From an uncultured Prevotella sp. (GTDB taxonomy: Bacteria > Bacteroidota > Bacteroidia > Bacteroidales > Bacteroidaceae), in the NCBI GenBank assembly GCA_934215545.1, contig CAKQAD010000008.1:1-53875 (forward strand): a stretch of DNA of 53,875 nucleotides, written 5' to 3'. The translations under genes were made by a program, and so were the position numbers. Of the stretch, positions 47,398 to 53,875 are shown piece after piece; the first letter of the stretch is position 1; every line of letters begins with the position of its first letter. Below the pieces are notes generated by a model. It was not told the DNA's origin, ran no database searches, and saw only the letters and a list, made by a program, of their open reading frames with translations.

Positions 47398-49677
47398 TTA
47401 CTTGTTCACGCTAATCTTCATCGCACCGCGCTTGCCATCCTTAGTATATGTCACTACATACACGCCACGCTGCAGGCGGCTGGTGTCGATGGTGCCCTGC
47501 TCGTTGAAGTGGCCAGTAGCCACGAGGCGTCCGGCGATGTCGCAGATGGTGTATGCCGCACCTGCAGGGTTAGCGATGGCAGCAGCATTGTTTATGCCGT
47601 TCTCCAACTTCTCGGTGAGATAGAGCATAATGCTCGACACACGTCCGTAGTAGTCCTTATGACCCTTCTGTGTAAAGTCGAACCACTTCTTCTCGTAGTA
47701 GCTACCCCAAACAAAGGCGCAGTTGCCCTCGAGCGGACTCTTATACTGTTTGAAGTTTACGTAAGGAGCATACTCCTTGTTGCAAACCACTGTGAGCACA
47801 GCGAGGTTCTCGCCAGCCTTAACGCGGAACGCACGGTCGAGGTCGATGGTGAGCTCACCCGACGACTGCTTCTTGATGTCGATGGTACCATCGTACACGA
47901 GTGTCATCTCATTTTCGTCGAGCCATCCGTGATTGGTGTCTGTTTGGTCGGTATTTGCAACGTAGATGCGCACTGGTGCTCCCACTACATCGTTATACTG
48001 ATAAGGTGCATCGTAGAACCAAGCCAGCTTCTCGAGGGCCATGTCTGATGTTATGCCCACCTCGTCGGCAGAGTAGATGTTGAGTGCTGCAGCATACTGG
48101 TTAGAGAGGTCGAAAGGAGAGTTGGCGCTGGTGCTCTTAGTGTCGTCGCCGAGTGTCACGAGCTTACCATTGAAAGGCTCACGCACCTTCACACTCATGA
48201 AGTCGGTCTTGTCGTCGTCGGCAAGTTCGTCCTTGCTCCAAGGCATGCTCACCTCGCCACGCACTGCAGTAGTGGCTGTGGTCTGTGGTGTCCATTCGAG
48301 CTCTACGTCGGTCGACTCGCCTGTCTTCAGTGTCACTGGCACGTCTTTGTGTACGAGTTCGTTGCCATCCTGGTCGGCAAGTGTCACACGATAGCCAAGC
48401 TGCTTTTCAACGCCACGATTCTCTACGCGCACTGTGTACACGCTCTTCTCGCCCACCATAGCCTTCTCAGGACCAGTCACTGAAACGGCAGCCATGTTAA
48501 CCTTCTCTGCTTCCTTCACTGTGATGTCGAACACCTGGAGCCAGTCGGCACGCAGTGGTGAGAGAGCCTGCACGGCGAAGTTGTGGAATCCGTCAACCTC
48601 TGATGTAAAGATGAATCCCACCTTCTTTGTTGCAGCCTTGATATCGGCAGTCTCGAGCTTCTGTGCAGGAGCCTCAACATTCATCTTGTCGAGAAGAGCA
48701 AACTGCAGCTTGTCCACGCCATAGGCTTTGAGGTTGAGCTCTGCGCGATACACGCCGTCTTTCTTGAAAGGCATGTAGTAGCTGATGAGCCAGTCGTCTG
48801 ATGCCGAAGAGTTAGATGGTTGGTGTGCCATAGCGCCACCGTTAGCAGTGGTGTTCCACTTCCATGTGTATCCGTCGTTGTTGGTGTCTACTACTGTCCA
48901 TGAGTTGGCAGCAGCTTCCTCGGCAAACGAGAATGTTGCTGGCATGGTGAGTGTCGGACCGAGAATCTTCTTCTCTGTAGTAACCATCGGACCCTCGCCA
49001 TCGGCGTTCATTGGCAGCACGGTGTAAGAATATTTGTTTACGCTCTTGATGTCGGCATCGGCAATGGTTGTTGTCTTGAGGTTTTCTGCCACTACCTTAT
49101 TGTCTGGCTGGCGCACCACCTTATAGCTGAGCGACGAGGCGTCTACATATCCGCCGTGCTTGCCCAGTTCTGGCTGTTGCCATGTCAGTGTCACCTTGTC
49201 GTAGCCTTCGGTAGTCATGGTGAGCGATGTCACTGCTGCAGGCACGTCGCGTCCCACAAACACTTCCTTGCTCAGCATGTCGCCGTCGCCCACCTCGTTG
49301 GTGGCATAGACAGCATATTCGTAAACGCCCGCTCCCACTTCAGTAAGGTCGTCGGTATATGTCATATCGGCGCCCACTGCAGGGTCGTTGAATGCCTTGA
49401 TGAGCTTGTCGCCACGATAAACCAACAACTGGTCGATGCGTGTTAGCTTCTCGCCTGGTGCACCCTCAGTAGGGTTTGTCCAGCTGAGTTTCACTGTCAT
49501 GCCACCCTTATCGGCTGGAGTAACGGTGAAGTTGCTCACTGCGGCTGGTGTGCTCTGTGCAGGTGCTGCAAGCACAGTCTGCTTGCTGGCACTATACTGA
49601 GCATAGCTCTGTACGCCCACAGCCATGAGGAGCGCAAGCGAGATGCCTGCAACTACGTGTAAAGTTCTTTTTCTCAT
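47398..49677 (-). CDS. large secreted protein with FN3 and jelly-roll domains and C-terminal sorting-like domain
   Basis: The 759-residue product starts at the ATG at 49677 with MRKRTLHVVAGISLALLMAV, a signal peptide. Two fibronectin type III-like repeats follow (AAVSNFTVTPADKGGMTVKL and AAVTSLTMTTEGYDKVTLTW). Next is a jelly-roll region of the cleaved-adhesin/choice-of-anchor type (SWTVVDTNNDGYTWKW, SSASDDWLISYYM), then a CARDB-like Ig fold (VTGPEKAMVGEKSVYTVRVE) and a second beta domain with YAPYVNFKQYKSPLEGNCAF. The last ~70 residues (YTICDIAGRLVATGHFNEQG, GVYVVTYTKDGKRGAMKISV) look like a type IX secretion C-terminal domain, pointing to export to the cell surface. No catalytic site is seen. 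An upstream in-frame ATG at 49734 lies before the signal peptide and within the promoter, so it was not used. Confidence 0.85.
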   Translation of the reverse strand: MRKRTLHVVAGISLALLMAVGVQSYAQYSASKQTVLAAPAQSTPAAVSNFTVTPADKGGMTVKLSWTNPTEGAPGEKLTRIDQLLVYRGDKLIKAFNDPAVGADMTYTDDLTEVGAGVYEYAVYATNEVGDGDMLSKEVFVGRDVPAAVTSLTMTTEGYDKVTLTWQQPELGKHGGYVDASSLSYKVVRQPDNKVVAENLKTTTIADADIKSVNKYSYTVLPMNADGEGPMVTTEKKILGPTLTMPATFSFAEEAAANSWTVVDTNNDGYTWKWNTTANGGAMAHQPSNSSASDDWLISYYMPFKKDGVYRAELNLKAYGVDKLQFALLDKMNVEAPAQKLETADIKAATKKVGFIFTSEVDGFHNFAVQALSPLRADWLQVFDITVKEAEKVNMAAVSVTGPEKAMVGEKSVYTVRVENRGVEKQLGYRVTLADQDGNELVHKDVPVTLKTGESTDVELEWTPQTTATTAVRGEVSMPWSKDELADDDKTDFMSVKVREPFNGKLVTLGDDTKSTSANSPFDLSNQYAAALNIYSADEVGITSDMALEKLAWFYDAPYQYNDVVGAPVRIYVANTDQTDTNHGWLDENEMTLVYDGTIDIKKQSSGELTIDLDRAFRVKAGENLAVLTVVCNKEYAPYVNFKQYKSPLEGNCAFVWGSYYEKKWFDFTQKGHKDYYGRVSSIMLYLTEKLENGINNAAAIANPAGAAYTICDIAGRLVATGHFNEQGTIDTSRLQRGVYVVTYTKDGKRGAMKISVNK

Positions 49678-49731
49678 AAGATTTTTTTGATTTGGGTTAA
49701 ATAGAGTTTTTAATAGTTTCGATTTATGCAA

Positions 49732-49762
49732 CAAAGGTATACATATTTATTTTCACCCACAA
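49732..49762 (-). promoter_or_regulatory. candidate promoter of the FN3 protein gene
   Basis: On the minus strand TTG (49760-49762) and TACCTTTG (49732-49739) are 20 bases apart. The ATG is 54 bp downstream. Confidence 0.6.
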
Positions 49763-49788
49763 CTATTTAACACACCAAACAAACTTTT

Positions 49789-49820
49789 ATATAGTGTTTA
49801 TCGCTTTTTAAACACTATAT
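49789..49820. repeat. 12-bp inverted repeat upstream of the FN3 gene
   Basis: atatagtgttta (49789-49800) and taaacactatat (49809-49820) form a perfect dyad with an 8-base centre, about 27 bases upstream of the -33 region of the FN3 gene promoter. It could be an activator or repressor site. Confidence 0.45.
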
Positions 49821-49877
49821 TTTTACAAACACGCATACAGACGACATCTTTCATCTGCTCAACATAAGCAAAATACA

Positions 49878-50057
49878 ATGGCTATGATGCCGAAAACGAT
49901 TTTATCCGTATCCGCTCAACCAAAAGGATTGGGAACCGATATTCTTTCCGTTTGCAAAGGCAAGAAAGAGAATTTAGACAATGTTCTCACAACTTACAGA
50001 CCAGTTCTTGGTCATCAGGAACTATGCGAAAATAACGTATTGACGTTGACAGTATGA
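49878..50057 (+). CDS. small open frame of 59 codons, unrecognised
   Basis: The frame runs MAMMPKTILSVSAQPKGLGT and on to LTLTV. A second tiny frame of 16 codons (MTIKEMKKFIKNMIGK) overlaps its end with the ATGA arrangement at 50054-50057. No family is recognised. It may be a remnant of a larger gene, a real small gene, or chance. No promoter box lies directly upstream. Confidence 0.25.
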   Translation: MAMMPKTILSVSAQPKGLGTDILSVCKGKKENLDNVLTTYRPVLGHQELCENNVLTLTV

Positions 50058-50125
50058 CAATAAAAGAAATGAAGAAGTTTATAAAGAATATGATTGGTAA
50101 GTGATAAACTAATGGTTAAAAACCT

Positions 50126-50133
50126 TACCTTTG
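50126..50133 (+). promoter_or_regulatory. candidate promoter of the DUF1016 gene, -7 box
   Basis: TACCTTTG, 41 bp before the ATG at 50175. There is no obvious -33 box. Confidence 0.5.
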
Positions 50134-50174
50134 TAAAATACATAAAGCAATAGTATAGATAGAACACGTGCAGT

Positions 50175-51368
50175 ATGGAAAACGAAATCTCAATATACCC
50201 CCATGAAGGAATGGAACTTCCTTTTGAGGATTGGAGCAACAAGCTTCACTCCTTCAACGACTTGGCATCAATCGTTCAGACTACTCATGATGCAGCACAA
50301 TCGTCAGCCGTAAAGGCTATCAACCGTATGCAGACCATGCGCAACTGGCTCATCGGTTATTACATCGTTGAGTTTGAACAACATGGCAAAGATAGGGCTG
50401 AGTATGGAACGCAACTGCTGAAGAAGTTGGAGGAAAGAGTGAATAGGAAGGGATTGACACGTAATACATTCCAAAGTTCTCGCAATTTTTATCGTATGTA
50501 TCCTCAGATGATTGAGAATTTTAAGAATAAAATTTGCACGACAGTGTCATGCAAATCTACAGAAGATATAATTTCATTACCATCCGAAGACACTTCAATG
50601 CGTACCGATATAATTTGCGCAACAGCGTCATGCAAATTCGTAACTTCTGGAGAAACATTGGTTTCAAAACTTTCATTCTCACATATCAATGAGATTATGA
50701 AGGTTGCCGATCCGCTCGCCCGCTACTTCTACGAGCAGGAGTGCATCAAGTGCACATGGTCGGTTCGTGAGCTTCGTCGCCAGATAACCACTAATCTATA
50801 TGTAAGGGCGGGTATCTGCAGCAATCCGGAGAAGCTGCTTTCGCTCCCTTCTGTACAAGGCCACGATTCTGCAGAGTTACAGATTCGTCAGCCGTTCACT
50901 TTTGAATTTCTTGGACTGAAAGCGCAGGATATCGTGGATGAGCACGACTTGGAGGATGCGCTTATCACTCACTTGCAAGAGTTCATCCTCGAACTCGGCA
51001 AGGGATTCTGCTTTGAGGCTCGTCAAAAGCGCATCATAATTGACGACGAGTACTACTATCCCGACCTTGTGTTCTACAACCGCATTCTGCATTGCGGCGT
51101 AATCATAGAGTTGAAGAACGAGGAGTTTTCTTACGAGAACCTCGGACAGCTCAACGCATACGTTTCTCATTACCGCAAGAACGAGATGCAACCTGGTGAC
51201 AACCCTCCCGTTGGCATCCTGCTCTGTACTCGAAAAGGCAAGAAGATGGTGGAGTATGCGCTCGCCGGCATGGATAATAACATCTTCGTTTCGACCTATA
51301 TGTTGCAACTGCCAGACAAGAAAACATTGGAAGAGTTTTTGTTGAAGCAGCTGGAGGAAGAGCATTGA
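50175..51368 (+). CDS. YhcG/DUF1016-type PDDEXK nuclease-like protein
   Basis: The 397-residue protein has the two-part structure of this family. The N-terminal helical DUF1016_N domain (residues about 20-120) contains LASIVQTTHDAAQSSAVKAI, MRNWLIGYYIVEFEQHGKDR and NTFQSSRNFYRMYPQ. The C-terminal PDDEXK nuclease domain (about 245-385) contains YYYPDLVFYNRILHCGVIIELKN, with Asp then Glu-x-Lys as the likely metal site, and GQLNAYVSHYRKNE. The linker holds two copies of a short palindromic insert encoding ICTTVSCK and ICATASCK. Members are often found in variable or mobile regions and may act on DNA or interact with restriction systems; no function is proven. It stands alone among repeats. Confidence 0.88.
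   Translation: MENEISIYPHEGMELPFEDWSNKLHSFNDLASIVQTTHDAAQSSAVKAINRMQTMRNWLIGYYIVEFEQHGKDRAEYGTQLLKKLEERVNRKGLTRNTFQSSRNFYRMYPQMIENFKNKICTTVSCKSTEDIISLPSEDTSMRTDIICATASCKFVTSGETLVSKLSFSHINEIMKVADPLARYFYEQECIKCTWSVRELRRQITTNLYVRAGICSNPEKLLSLPSVQGHDSAELQIRQPFTFEFLGLKAQDIVDEHDLEDALITHLQEFILELGKGFCFEARQKRIIIDDEYYYPDLVFYNRILHCGVIIELKNEEFSYENLGQLNAYVSHYRKNEMQPGDNPPVGILLCTRKGKKMVEYALAGMDNNIFVSTYMLQLPDKKTLEEFLLKQLEEEH
50532..50638. repeat. two in-frame palindromic repeats inside the DUF1016 gene
   Basis: Copy a, 50532-50556, reads atttgcacgacagtgtcatg plus caaat. Its ends atttgca/tgcaaat and the inner gaca/tgtc pair. Copy b, 50612-50638, is similar (aatttgcgcaacagcgtcat plus gcaaatt) with a partly decayed stem. 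They lie exactly 80 bases apart and encode Cys-Thr-rich peptides in the linker. The segment TTTGCACGACA of copy a recurs exactly in the REP-like element at 51443-51453. Confidence 0.7.
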
Positions 51369-51390
51369 TTGGCATTTGAAGTTTCGCATT

Positions 51391-51475
51391 TAGGCGGAGG
51401 CGGGCTGAAAGCCCAACAAGCGCATAGCCCGTGTATTATCGGTTTGCACGACAATTCAGCCCGCCCCTACCTAAA
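51391..51475. repeat. REP-like inverted repeat element
   Basis: ggcgggctgaa (51399-51409) and ttcagcccgcc (51455-51465) are a perfect inverted pair. The match extends imperfectly to about 19 bases (taggcggagg side and ctacctaa side). The 45-base centre contains gggctgaaagccc-type inner pairing at 51402-51414 and the 11-mer TTTGCACGACA. It is GC-rich in an AT-rich surrounding, directly after the DUF1016 stop. It may also act as its terminator. The form recalls REP elements moved by RAYT transposases; none is encoded here. Confidence 0.55.
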
Positions 51476-51600
51476 ACAGAAACTCTAGTATATATGTTTC
51501 GAAAAGTAGGCAAAGCATTGCAATGGCTATGCGGTGTTCTTAATTGGTGTACTTATGGTGTTCTAAAACACTGCAAGCAGGGAGTAGAATGTTGCTACAC

Positions 51601-52008
51601 AGACGATATTTGCATGGTTGTTGGCCTCTGAGAGTGCGAGAAGAATGCACGAAGTGATGGATGCCGCTGTTTTCTGAGTGTTTTTGCATGCAACGCCTAA
51701 CATACTATTGCTCAATGCATTGCCACTACGCAAGACATGAGTGTGCAAAAAAAGAGATGTAACAATGCTGCATTTAAGGCTTGTTTATGGTACAAAGTGG
51801 GCCACTTTGCATTGCATAAGAGTCCGAAATGGCATGCAAGGGAGCCTGAAATGTGCACAAAACAAGGTTTTAACGCATGTCTTGCAGACTGTAGCAGAAT
51901 GACAAGTAGCAAATATAGGCATTGGTTTGCATGCTCGTGGAACCAAAAATTTCTATTTCTGGATTTTCATTTGTAACAATTTGGATAAACGAAAAATATA
52001 TTTGCCTG
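51601..52008. repeat. dispersed ~408-bp non-coding repeat, copy 2
   Basis: This is homologous to 14033-14440 over its full length with about the same spacing of conserved blocks. The best part is the last 59 bases (51950-52008), 53 identical. The promoter-like pair TTTG (51970-51973) and TATATTTG (51997-52004), 23 bases apart, is kept exactly as in copy 1. The central hairpin of copy 1 is absent. A short dyad, caaagtggg-ccactttg, is seen near 51795. Open frames here (for example 51737-51976) are not shared with copy 1. Confidence 0.75.
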
Positions 52009-52186
52009 TGCCTTGCCACCGCTTTTTAGAACATCTGTGGCTTATTTGAGAACTTTCGGAATTGGAGTTTCCACGTCACTATGTTTTTCAAGACAAATAT
52101 CGGAAAGCATTGTGTAACAATGCGTTATTATTGACAAACGTCATAAAATAATTAAACAAATATAGTGTGTTGTAAAATCCTTTCGT
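52009..52186. other. gene-free spacer
   Basis: An AT-rich stretch between repeat copy 2 and the promoter of the FISUMP-like gene. I see no gene, tRNA or strong hairpin. Confidence 0.6.
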
Positions 52187-52194
52187 TATCTTTG
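52187..52194 (+). promoter_or_regulatory. candidate promoter of the FISUMP-like gene, -7 box
   Basis: TATCTTTG matches the consensus fully. It is 232 bp before the ATG at 52427, leaving a long leader that holds no clear structure. A standard -33 box is lacking. Confidence 0.45.
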
Positions 52195-52426
52195 TACCCA
52201 AAATAGGCTGCACCTCAACAAAGATTACAAGCCTAACGATAATTTTGTCACTTTGGGTTATTTGTTTTGCCTAACTTGTAACGAATCTTGACATCTTCGG
52301 ATTCGCAACAACGAGATATAAGATAGGTATAAGGTAATGATATGACAAGATAATGGACAACCATTTCCTGTCTATAAACTTAGACGACTATCAAAAATAA
52401 CGTTGCAGTATTTAATTTATGAAGAA

Positions 52427-53278
52427 ATGAAAAAAAAGATTTCTTGTTTGATTATGTGTGCTATGTCTTGTGCCATGGTTGCACAAACCACAGGAGATGA
52501 GGCTGGGCATGCTTGGATTGATTTGGGACTGCCCAGTGGAATTAAATGGGCTTCTACCAATATCGGAGCAAATCGTCCTCAAGACGAGGGCAACTACTAT
52601 GCATGGGGTGAAACAACCTCGAAAACAGACTTTCGATGGGCTACATACTCGCATGGAGCAGGTCAAAACTCACTCACAAAGTATTCTAAAACTGATGGGT
52701 TGACATCGCTTGACGCTACCGATGATATCGTTTTCAGTACATGGGGTGGCACATGGCGTATGCCAACCAAGGAAGAATGGGGAGAGCTCCAGGAACATTG
52801 CGTTTGGACATGGACTGGCGATTACAATGAAACCGGTGTAGCAGGATATGTTGTCAAGAGCAAAAGCAGTGATGCTTCACTCTTTTTGCCTGCGGCAGGT
52901 TGTCGTTATGCGAATCAGATTAACGAGAAAGGTGTACATGGATACTACTGGTCGAGCACGCTTTTCAACAGCTCTTCTTATTGGGGTTCTGCCTACCAGT
53001 TGCAGTTTATTCAGGTTTATGTAAAACCCGATTGGAATTACACACGCTATTATGGTTCTTCTGTGCGTGGCGTGTGCAATCCACAAACCACAACGGGTGT
53101 GAACCGCATACAATCAGATGACTCCATATATGCAATTGGTGGCAAAATATATTGTGCTAAGAAATGTCGTATTTACGACCTTCACGGACGTGACATGACG
53201 CCGCAGAATGGTTCACTACCTAAGGGCGTATATGTAGTGCAGACAGAAAACAGCAGAGAGAAAGTCAGTGTGTTATGA
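52427..53278 (+). CDS. secreted FISUMP-like protein with C-terminal sorting-like segment
   Basis: The 283-residue product has a signal peptide (MKKKISCLIMCAMSCAMVAQ). The body (about 25-225) shows the repeating pattern of the Fibrobacter major paralogous (FISUMP) domain: HAWIDLGLPSGIKWASTNIG, NYYAWGETTSKTDFRWATYS, WRMPTKEEWGELQEH, FLPAAGCR and GYYWSST. The last ~60 residues (IYAIGGKIYCAKKCRIYDLH, PKGVYVVQTENSREKVSV) resemble a type IX sorting domain. The function of such proteins is unknown; a surface or secreted role is likely. The start at 52427 begins the signal peptide; an upstream in-frame ATG at 52403 adds only eight residues. The IdeS-like gene starts 28 bp later, probably in one operon. 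Confidence 0.85.
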   Translation: MKKKISCLIMCAMSCAMVAQTTGDEAGHAWIDLGLPSGIKWASTNIGANRPQDEGNYYAWGETTSKTDFRWATYSHGAGQNSLTKYSKTDGLTSLDATDDIVFSTWGGTWRMPTKEEWGELQEHCVWTWTGDYNETGVAGYVVKSKSSDASLFLPAAGCRYANQINEKGVHGYYWSSTLFNSSSYWGSAYQLQFIQVYVKPDWNYTRYYGSSVRGVCNPQTTTGVNRIQSDDSIYAIGGKIYCAKKCRIYDLHGRDMTPQNGSLPKGVYVVQTENSREKVSVL

Positions 53279-53306
53279 TGAAATTATTAAGTCGAAAAAT
53301 GATAAT

Positions 53307-53875
53307 ATGAGTAAAATGAAAAAGACATCAATTATATTTGCACTGGCATTAACACTGGGATTCATTCTTCCATTTTCTTCGGCAAAAGCAGAGAAGGTGC
53401 AATATTGGGCGAAAGGCGTAAGCAAAGATGCTGGCTGGTACAACACTTTTCAGTTTACGAATGGCTGCTGGGCTGCTGTCAGTAGCAACATGATAGCATG
53501 GTGGCAGGACCGCATAAAGGAAAAGTACATCTACGATGGAAAATGCTGGGACCCAGAAGAAGTAAATCGGGAATTTGATTGCAACCCCTACTTTAATAAG
53601 GGTGGCGACTATGTGTATAAAGCCCTCGACTGGTATCTGCGCGAGACGCATCCAACCATCGCTTACACACGCACCAATCTTTATCAGAACTACCTCGCTG
53701 TTGACGACTACGATAATCCGATAATATTCACGCGCGGCTACATAAACTCCAACGAAGAAATATTTACTGACGTGTTGCTGCGCTATTTCACTACGGGTAA
53801 TTACGTTGCGCAAATTCGTGACATGAACCACGCTTGGACTTTGTGGGCGATAGAAGTAGACACCGAGACTAACAC
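53307..53875 (+). CDS. secreted IdeS/Mac-like cysteine protease (3' end outside window)
   Basis: The first 189 codons are present. A signal peptide (MSKMKKTSIIFALALTLGFI, cleavage after about SSAKA at 28) is followed by the start of a papain-like fold. VQYWAKGVSKDAGWYNTFQF and NGCWAAVSSNMIAWWQDR match the catalytic region of streptococcal IdeS (Mac-1, family C66), where a Cys precedes A-A-x-x-x-N-M-x-x-W-W; here it is Cys54. MNHAWTLWAIEVDTET carries the catalytic His (His175) in the IdeS pattern N-H-x-x-x-L-W-x-x-x-x-D. Known members cut IgG in the hinge; whether this one does is unknown. The gene lies behind the FISUMP-like gene at a 28-bp gap. Confidence 0.8.
   Translation, partial: MSKMKKTSIIFALALTLGFILPFSSAKAEKVQYWAKGVSKDAGWYNTFQFTNGCWAAVSSNMIAWWQDRIKEKYIYDGKCWDPEEVNREFDCNPYFNKGGDYVYKALDWYLRETHPTIAYTRTNLYQNYLAVDDYDNPIIFTRGYINSNEEIFTDVLLRYFTTGNYVAQIRDMNHAWTLWAIEVDTETN

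Noticed and set aside
51737..51976. Plus-strand frame of 79 codons in repeat copy 2
   Set aside because: It has no counterpart in copy 1 at the homologous place, and its Cys/Lys/Trp-rich composition looks like a chance frame.
53349..53831. Minus-strand frame at the right edge
   Set aside because: It overlaps the IdeS-like frame, which has a signal peptide and both catalytic motifs.

Overview
The window looks like chromosomal DNA of a Bacteroidota species close to Prevotella (Bacteroidales). The reasons are: repeated promoter boxes of the TAnnTTTG type in front of genes, few Shine-Dalgarno-like sites, a glycine-lipid acyltransferase pair beside the division cluster, Bacteroidales-type FtsL, FtsW and MraY, secreted proteins with FN3, FISUMP-like and possible type IX sorting domains, and short AT-rich dispersed repeats. 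Genus level is inference; no rRNA is present.

Layout. 1-12.3 kb, all minus strand: the start of an outer-membrane beta-barrel gene cut by the window edge, sufB without its usual partners, the rimP-nusA-infB operon with a leader hairpin, and a dut / TPR / DUF4292 lipoprotein / EnvC-like set. 12.5-16.5 kb: dgt (plus), a gene-poor stretch holding one copy of a dispersed repeat, then the glsA-glsB pair (minus). 16.6-33.0 kb, all plus strand: a nearly complete dcw cluster, rsmH-ftsL-ftsI-murE-mraY-murD-ftsW-murG-murC-ftsQ-ftsA-ftsZ-yqeY, without mraZ. It covers peptidoglycan precursor synthesis (MurE, D, C, MraY, MurG) and the divisome (FtsL, I, W, Q, A, Z). 33.3-47.1 kb: a DUF3843-like gene and recO (minus), tRNA-Glu, rpsT, gyrB, a secreted unknown, topA-aroK-speA, an ECF sigma factor with an overlapping putative anti-sigma gene, and a membrane protein of unknown role.

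47.1-53.9 kb is the accessory part. It holds an AraC-type HTH remnant, a large FN3 surface protein, a YhcG/DUF1016-type PDDEXK nuclease gene carrying two palindromic inserts, a REP-like element, the second copy of the dispersed repeat, a FISUMP-like secreted protein, and at the right edge the first 189 codons of a secreted cysteine protease resembling the IgG-cleaving IdeS/Mac family.

The most interesting signals are: (i) the IdeS-like protease; (ii) a ~408-bp non-coding repeat present twice with near-constant spacing and a conserved outward promoter; (iii) in-frame palindromes in the DUF1016 gene that share an 11-mer with the REP-like element just downstream; (iv) an in-frame stop that cuts off a Lys/Ala/Thr tail of FtsQ; (v) inverted repeats overlapping the promoters of both topoisomerase genes, gyrB and topA; (vi) a terminator-like hairpin in the leader of the nusA operon. 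No complete, clearly new multigene system was found.
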